Shown here one piece after another: positions 59,773 to 64,000 of a DNA stretch of 64,000 nt (position 1 is its first letter; each line of letters opens with the position of its first letter). The notes under the pieces were generated by a model. That model had not been told where the DNA came from, did no database searches, and worked only from the letters and a program-made list of their open reading frames with translations. This DNA comes from Ardenticatenaceae bacterium. Its GTDB lineage: Bacteria > Chloroflexota > Anaerolineae > Promineifilales > Promineifilaceae. The position numbers were made by a program, and so were the translations under genes. Location of the stretch: NCBI GenBank assembly GCA_020634565.1, contig JACKBN010000001.1, positions 496,001 to 560,000 of the forward strand, given 5' to 3'.

Positions 59773-61437
59773 TTATGAATTCGTCCAGTTCGCGTTAAAG
59801 TCCTCAATCGCCTGCTTCAGCTTAGATTCAATTTCATCGTTCCAGGCGCCAGTGCTCAGCGTTTCAGAAAGATTCGAATGTGCCGTATCGATGTAGCGCA
59901 CCAGTTCGCGTTCCCAACGAGAAATCTCTTTAATAGCCACCTTATCCAGATAGCCACGCGCACCAGCATAGATGAGCATAATCTGGTGCTCCAACGGCCA
60001 CGGGCTGTACTGAGGCTGCTTCAGCAGCTCCATCAGGCGCTCACCGCGGGACAGCTGACGCTGTGTCGCCGCATCCAAATCAGACCCAAACTGAGCAAAA
60101 GCTGCCAATTCGCGATACTGAGAAAGGTCAGACTTCAAACCACCAGACACCTTACTCATGGCGCGCTTCTGAGCGGCACTACCCACACGGGACACCGACA
60201 AACCGGTGTTGATAGCCGGACGTTGGCCCGCATTGAAGAGGTCCGTCTCCAGGAAGATCTGGCCGTCAGTAATGGAAATAACGTTGGTGGGAATATAAGC
60301 CGACACGTCACCGAGCAACGTCTCGATGATGGGCAGCGCGGTCAAAGAACCACCGGTACCGGGGCGCTTGACCACTTCGTATTTATCCTCGCCCAATTCC
60401 TTGAGCGCTTTTTCGTAATGTTCTTCTTCCAGGTTCCCGAAGTAAACTTCGCCGTTCACACCTTCAGTGCTAGCGGTTACTTCCGTTCCCTTTTCCACGA
60501 TGACCCATTCGTCACGCAGACGAACGGCCCGTTCCAGCAAGGTGCTGTGCAGGGAGAAAATGTCACCAGGATAGGCTTCACGACCCGGAGGACGGCGCAG
60601 AATCAAGGACATCTGACGATAAGCCCAAGCATGTTTGGACAGGTCATCGTAAATAACCAAGGCATCGCGACCGCTGTCCATAAACTCTTCACCGATGGTG
60701 CAACCGGTGTACGGTGCAAAATATTGCAGCGGAGCCGGATCAGAAGCACCAGCAACGACCACGGTGGTGTATTCCATCGCGCCGTAACGCTCCAGCGTAT
60801 CTACTACCTGAGCCACCTGCCCTACACGCTGACCAATCGCCACGTAGATACAGAGCATGTCGCCGCCCTTCTGATTGATGATGGTGTCCAAACAGATGGC
60901 TGTTTTACCCGTCTGGCGGTCACCAATGATGAGCTCGCGCTGGCCACGCCCAATGGGGAACATGGCGTCGATGGCGATGATACCGGTTTGAACCGGTGTA
61001 TCCACACCCTTACGCTCGATTACGCCGGGAGCTGTCCGCTGGATGGGACGGATTTTGTTTGTGTTGAGTGGGCCTTTGCCATCAACAGGGTTACCAAGGG
61101 GATCAACCACACGGCCAATCAGGGAATCGCCGACGGGGACAGAAGCAATGCGACCAGTTGCGCGTACTTCATCACCAACTTCGATTTCGGCGTAGTCACC
61201 CATGACCACGATACCGACCAGCTCGGCTTGAAGGTCAAGCGCCAGCCCGGCAATGCCGTTCTCGAATTCAACCAACTCACTGGCTTTCACGTCTTGCAGA
61301 CCGTCTACCAGAGCCACACCGTCGTAAACGGCCGTTACCGTTCCAACGCTGCGTGCTTCAACCTGATGATCGAAATCTTGAATTTGCTGTAAAAGTGAAT
61401 CTGCGATGTTTTTAAAATCTGGGGCAAGGGTTGCCAT
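59773..61437 (-). CDS. atpA: F1-ATPase alpha subunit
   Basis: A noncatalytic nucleotide-binding subunit of 554 residues. The start at 61437 has AGGAGGT six bases upstream. Motifs are GDRQTGKTAICLDTIINQKG (P-loop) near residue 170, ALVIYDDLSKHAWAYRQMSL, and RRPPGREAYPGDIFSLHSTL. No delta-, b-, c- or a-subunit gene (atpH, F, E, B) precedes it; upstream is a 358-base gap and then a divergent glycosyltransferase gene. The F0 genes and delta must lie elsewhere. Confidence 0.97.
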   Translation of the reverse strand: MATLAPDFKNIADSLLQQIQDFDHQVEARSVGTVTAVYDGVALVDGLQDVKASELVEFENGIAGLALDLQAELVGIVVMGDYAEIEVGDEVRATGRIASVPVGDSLIGRVVDPLGNPVDGKGPLNTNKIRPIQRTAPGVIERKGVDTPVQTGIIAIDAMFPIGRGQRELIIGDRQTGKTAICLDTIINQKGGDMLCIYVAIGQRVGQVAQVVDTLERYGAMEYTTVVVAGASDPAPLQYFAPYTGCTIGEEFMDSGRDALVIYDDLSKHAWAYRQMSLILRRPPGREAYPGDIFSLHSTLLERAVRLRDEWVIVEKGTEVTASTEGVNGEVYFGNLEEEHYEKALKELGEDKYEVVKRPGTGGSLTALPIIETLLGDVSAYIPTNVISITDGQIFLETDLFNAGQRPAINTGLSVSRVGSAAQKRAMSKVSGGLKSDLSQYRELAAFAQFGSDLDAATQRQLSRGERLMELLKQPQYSPWPLEHQIMLIYAGARGYLDKVAIKEISRWERELVRYIDTAHSNLSETLSTGAWNDEIESKLKQAIEDFNANWTNS

Positions 61438-61795
61438 CCACCAACCTCCTATTGAAATCCACAATCTGGGCAATGAATAGATATGCAGGCATTACACAGA
61501 TATGCTGAAGAGTTTATTTTTGGTCTTGTTAACTAAATGATTTTGCTTTTCGTCCGTGTGGTCTTCCCGCCACAACAGCGAGGTACATTAATCGGGGTTG
61601 CAGGAAATATCTGCCAGGAACCCTGGAATGCGTCGAAAATATACCTTACCTATGACCATTTGTCCAACGATTCACAATTGGAAACGGCCGTTTTTTGGCG
61701 GTTTTGTTCGAGTGAGCTGTCTAATTGTGTTTTTTATCACAAGCTGCCTGCCGCGTCAACGTGCAGATTGGGCGCGGTGTGGATAAACTTGCCCC
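61438..61795. other. Intergenic region between divergent atpA and a glycosyltransferase-like gene
   Basis: A 358-base gap without a credible gene. It holds one ACGGCCGT (61684-61691) and a Rex-like site at 61725-61742. A short open frame here has no recognisable features. It presumably contains promoters for both genes; none is clear. Confidence 0.6.
61725..61742. promoter_or_regulatory. Candidate Rex operator between atpA and the GT39-like gene
   Basis: TTGTGTTTTTTATCACAA has the Rex arms TTGTG and CACAA with exactly eight bases between, the normal operator spacing. It lies 288 bases upstream of the atpA start and 54 bases upstream of the glycosyltransferase-like gene, so its target is uncertain. 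Confidence 0.5.
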
Positions 61796-64000
61796 ATGAT
61801 GACCCAAAAGGTGGCTGAAACACGGCCGTTCCTGCAAATCCATGCTTCTCTCTGGCGCTGGGGATTGGTCGCGCTCATTTTGCTAGCATTTGGACTGCGG
61901 CTGCACAACGCCGATTTTTTCAGCTTCTGGACCGATGAAGGGCTGACGCCCCTGCGCGCCAGCTACCCCATTTCCGAGATTTTGAGCAACCGCGTCATCA
62001 TCCAAGAAGGCATCACCAACGACACCCACCCGCCCTTTTTCTTCCTAATTATTCATTTTACCCGTCAGCTTTTTGGCGAGACCGATTTTGTCTACCGCTT
62101 TCCGGCCTTACTATTTGGTGTGCTGCTGGTGCCACTGCTGGCCCAGATGGGGCGGCGCATGAGCGGCATGGGACTGGGGTTGGTGGCAGCAGGACTCGCA
62201 GCGATCAATCCGCTGCAAATCTGGTATGCCAACGAAGCGCGCATGTACACGCTGGCGGTGCTGCTGGTAACGGCCGCTTCCTATACCCTCTGGCGCACCA
62301 TTCAGAAAGCCCAAACCCAAACGCTCAGCACGAAGGCATTAGTACGGCCGTTACTTGGCTACGTCCTGCTGGCGGGATTAGCTTTTTATACCCACTACAC
62401 CGCGGCCTTTCTCATTGCCGGGCAGGGGCTGTTCTGGCTGCTGATTTTGTGGCGGCAGGGACACAAGCGACTGTTGGGTGGCATGGCCTTGCTAGGCCTG
62501 CTCATCGCCGCGCCGCTGGTGCCGTACACAGTACCCCGCTTTTTTAGCGGTTACGAAGCCAACTTTTACCACGTTTCCCCCTGGATCATGCTGCAAGACG
62601 TGGTGCGCTTTTTTGCCCTGGGGCGCAGCGTCGATTTTGAATCCACCCGCATCATTGTGCTGAACATCGGCGCTTTTTTGCTGCTGCTGGTGGGGTTGTG
62701 GCAAGCCAGGGGGCAGTGGCGACGGCCGTTCCTTCTCATCTGGCTGCTGGCGATTGTGCTGGGACTGATGGCTGGCTCCATTTTCAAGCCGATGTACCAG
62801 GGCGTGCGCCACATCATGCTGGGCAGCCCCGCCTTTTTGCTGCTAGTGGGATATGGGTTGGTGGGACTAGCCGATCTGGCCCGCCACAAAGATAGTGTTG
62901 TGCGTCTGGCCTGGGGCGCAGCGCTAGCCGTCGGGCTGGTGGTGGTAACCATTGGGCCGGTTTGGGCGCTAGATAATTATTTTAACGGCCGTTTCGGCAA
63001 AGATGATTTCCGCAGCCTGATTCAGTACGTAGAAGCACGTGCCGGAACGAACGATGTGGTTGTCTACAACAACGCCATCCTGCTGCCCCTGCACAATCAT
63101 TACCAAACACGACCCGATCTGGCAGTGACCGCCTCGCCCATTTACCCCACACGCGCCGACACCAGCCCGGCACAGCTGGCCGAACTGGCCCAAACTTACG
63201 ACCACATCTGGCTGGTCACCGATCCACCCGCCGACGAGCGGGATGCCGACGGCGTGGTACGCCGCTGGCTGGATGACAACTTGCTGCTGGTGGAGAGCAC
63301 CTACTTCGACTCGCAAACGGTGGAGGTACGCAGCCGTGCTTACAGCACAGGCTCGTTTGTGCTGGATGAATTGCCAGAAGACGGCCGTTCCCAAACCATC
63401 ACCTGGCCCGACTTCCCCACCTTGCTCAGCAGTCGTCTGGAACTGGCAGATTCCGCGCTGTGGCTGGATTTGTTCTGGCAGGGCAGCGCACCTGCGGAGT
63501 TCCAGGGCCTGCGCTTCACCGTGCAAGGGCCTAAAGGCATCGTCTGGCAAACGGCCGAATCCATCATCAACCTGGAAGATCCGTGGCAACCCGACAAAAT
63601 CAACCGGCGTACCTACCTCATCCCCCTGCCCAGCGGGATGCCGCCCGGTGAGTTTACTCTGCTGGCCCAACCAATCTGGCTGAGCGAGGTGCCCCAGGTA
63701 CTGGCCGAAACCCAGCCGCTGGAAACCATCACCCTGCCAATTGACACCCGCGCCGAGGCGGATTGGCCACGCCCGCCCGCCACCGCCATTTTTGCCAACG
63801 GGGTGCAGCTACAGGACATTGCTTTGGCAGAAACGGCCGTTCGCCCTGGCCACAACTTACCCTTCACGCTCTTCTGGCAAATGGCCAACGCTGCGCTGCT
63901 CACCAACTTGCGCTACGAACTCACTGTTCTCGCCCCCGATGGCACCGTTTTGCGGCAGCAAGCCGCTCAACCTGGCGCCAGCTGGTTAACCGAGTGGCAG
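61796..64000 (+). CDS. GT39-like polytopic glycosyltransferase, 3' end outside the window
   Basis: The frame is open from an ATG at 61796 (or 61799) to the window edge, 735 codons. The N-terminus contains a membrane helix (GLVALILLAFGLRLHNADFF) and the loop FSFWTDEGLTPLRASYP, with the acidic pair typical of GT39/PMT-type transferases. THPPFFFLIIHFTRQLFGET follows. Eight or more further helices reach about residue 390, then a large soluble region. It probably transfers a sugar from a polyprenyl phosphate at the outer face. No strong Shine-Dalgarno is visible. ACGGCCGT occurs about six times. Confidence 0.82.
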   Translation, partial: MMTQKVAETRPFLQIHASLWRWGLVALILLAFGLRLHNADFFSFWTDEGLTPLRASYPISEILSNRVIIQEGITNDTHPPFFFLIIHFTRQLFGETDFVYRFPALLFGVLLVPLLAQMGRRMSGMGLGLVAAGLAAINPLQIWYANEARMYTLAVLLVTAASYTLWRTIQKAQTQTLSTKALVRPLLGYVLLAGLAFYTHYTAAFLIAGQGLFWLLILWRQGHKRLLGGMALLGLLIAAPLVPYTVPRFFSGYEANFYHVSPWIMLQDVVRFFALGRSVDFESTRIIVLNIGAFLLLLVGLWQARGQWRRPFLLIWLLAIVLGLMAGSIFKPMYQGVRHIMLGSPAFLLLVGYGLVGLADLARHKDSVVRLAWGAALAVGLVVVTIGPVWALDNYFNGRFGKDDFRSLIQYVEARAGTNDVVVYNNAILLPLHNHYQTRPDLAVTASPIYPTRADTSPAQLAELAQTYDHIWLVTDPPADERDADGVVRRWLDDNLLLVESTYFDSQTVEVRSRAYSTGSFVLDELPEDGRSQTITWPDFPTLLSSRLELADSALWLDLFWQGSAPAEFQGLRFTVQGPKGIVWQTAESIINLEDPWQPDKINRRTYLIPLPSGMPPGEFTLLAQPIWLSEVPQVLAETQPLETITLPIDTRAEADWPRPPATAIFANGVQLQDIALAETAVRPGHNLPFTLFWQMANAALLTNLRYELTVLAPDGTVLRQQAAQPGASWLTEWQ

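Noticed and set aside
59878..61392. A 504-codon open frame antisense to atpA.
   Set aside because: It mirrors the third-position pattern of atpA, which has complete ATP synthase motifs on the other strand; the translated sequence shows no domain.

Overview
The window looks like a chromosomal segment of a Chloroflexota bacterium, probably of the Anaerolineae and its relatives. This is an inference. It rests on a livGHMKF cluster with an embedded acyl-CoA synthetase, monoderm-style MacA/FtsX export genes, a Rex repressor, menaquinone-type genes, many family 39/87 glycosyltransferase-like membrane proteins, and secreted proteins ending in an LPL-x-x-K/R tail. Base composition is moderately GC-rich. 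The exceptions are two AT-rich genes, at 1-300 and 36147-36521. I found no transposase, phage gene or CRISPR array. All coding gaps are short; only 54721-55033 and 61438-61795 exceed 300 bases.

Layout. 1-7763 (minus strand): a partial four-helix-bundle gene, then a branched-chain amino-acid-type ABC transporter operon read livG, acyl-CoA synthetase, livH, livM, binding protein, livF. 8016-11619 (minus): a geranylgeranyl-reductase-like flavoprotein and a secreted PGRP amidase. 11820-19877 (plus): a short YqeY, an FG-GAP/PKD secreted protein, a small membrane protein, three polytopic glycosyltransferase-like proteins and an NmrA-type protein. 20064-23726 (plus): FecR protein, ECF-like sigma factor, FecR protein. 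23833-27330 (minus): a kinase-CHASE2-cyclase fusion. 27475-30882: adenosine deaminase, a UroD-family protein and an APH-fold kinase. 31007-35922 (minus): an S1C protease, then MoxR, DUF58 and two VWA proteins. 36147-39527 (minus): an orphan receiver, a frameshifted menB, an acyl-CoA dehydrogenase and an unknown protein. 39760-41017 (plus): two zinc-ribbon-like proteins. 41125-44457 (minus): Rieske, cytochrome b and a two-haem cytochrome c. 44627-49688: tRNA-Val, dcd, argS, a lipoprotein, a GT4 enzyme and a methyltransferase. 49700-54720 (minus): MacA/ABC/FtsX/FtsX exporter. 55034-55651 (plus): rex. 55730-61437 (minus): atpA-atpG-atpD-atpC-mreB. 61796 to the end (plus): a partial GT39-like protein.

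How the genes work together. The bc complex, the F1-ATPase genes and Rex form a respiratory group. TTGTG-n-CACAA-type sites lie near rex, upstream of atpA and upstream of the bc operon, so joint redox control is possible.

Two features stand out at the scale of the whole window. First, the octamer palindrome ACGGCCGT occurs about 93 times by my manual scan, against roughly one expected. It lies mostly inside genes, read as T-A-V or N-G-R, and resembles the cyanobacterial HIP1 phenomenon. Second, many gaps hold different imperfect palindromes of about 45-75 bp, and several such elements also lie in frame inside membrane glycosyltransferase genes.
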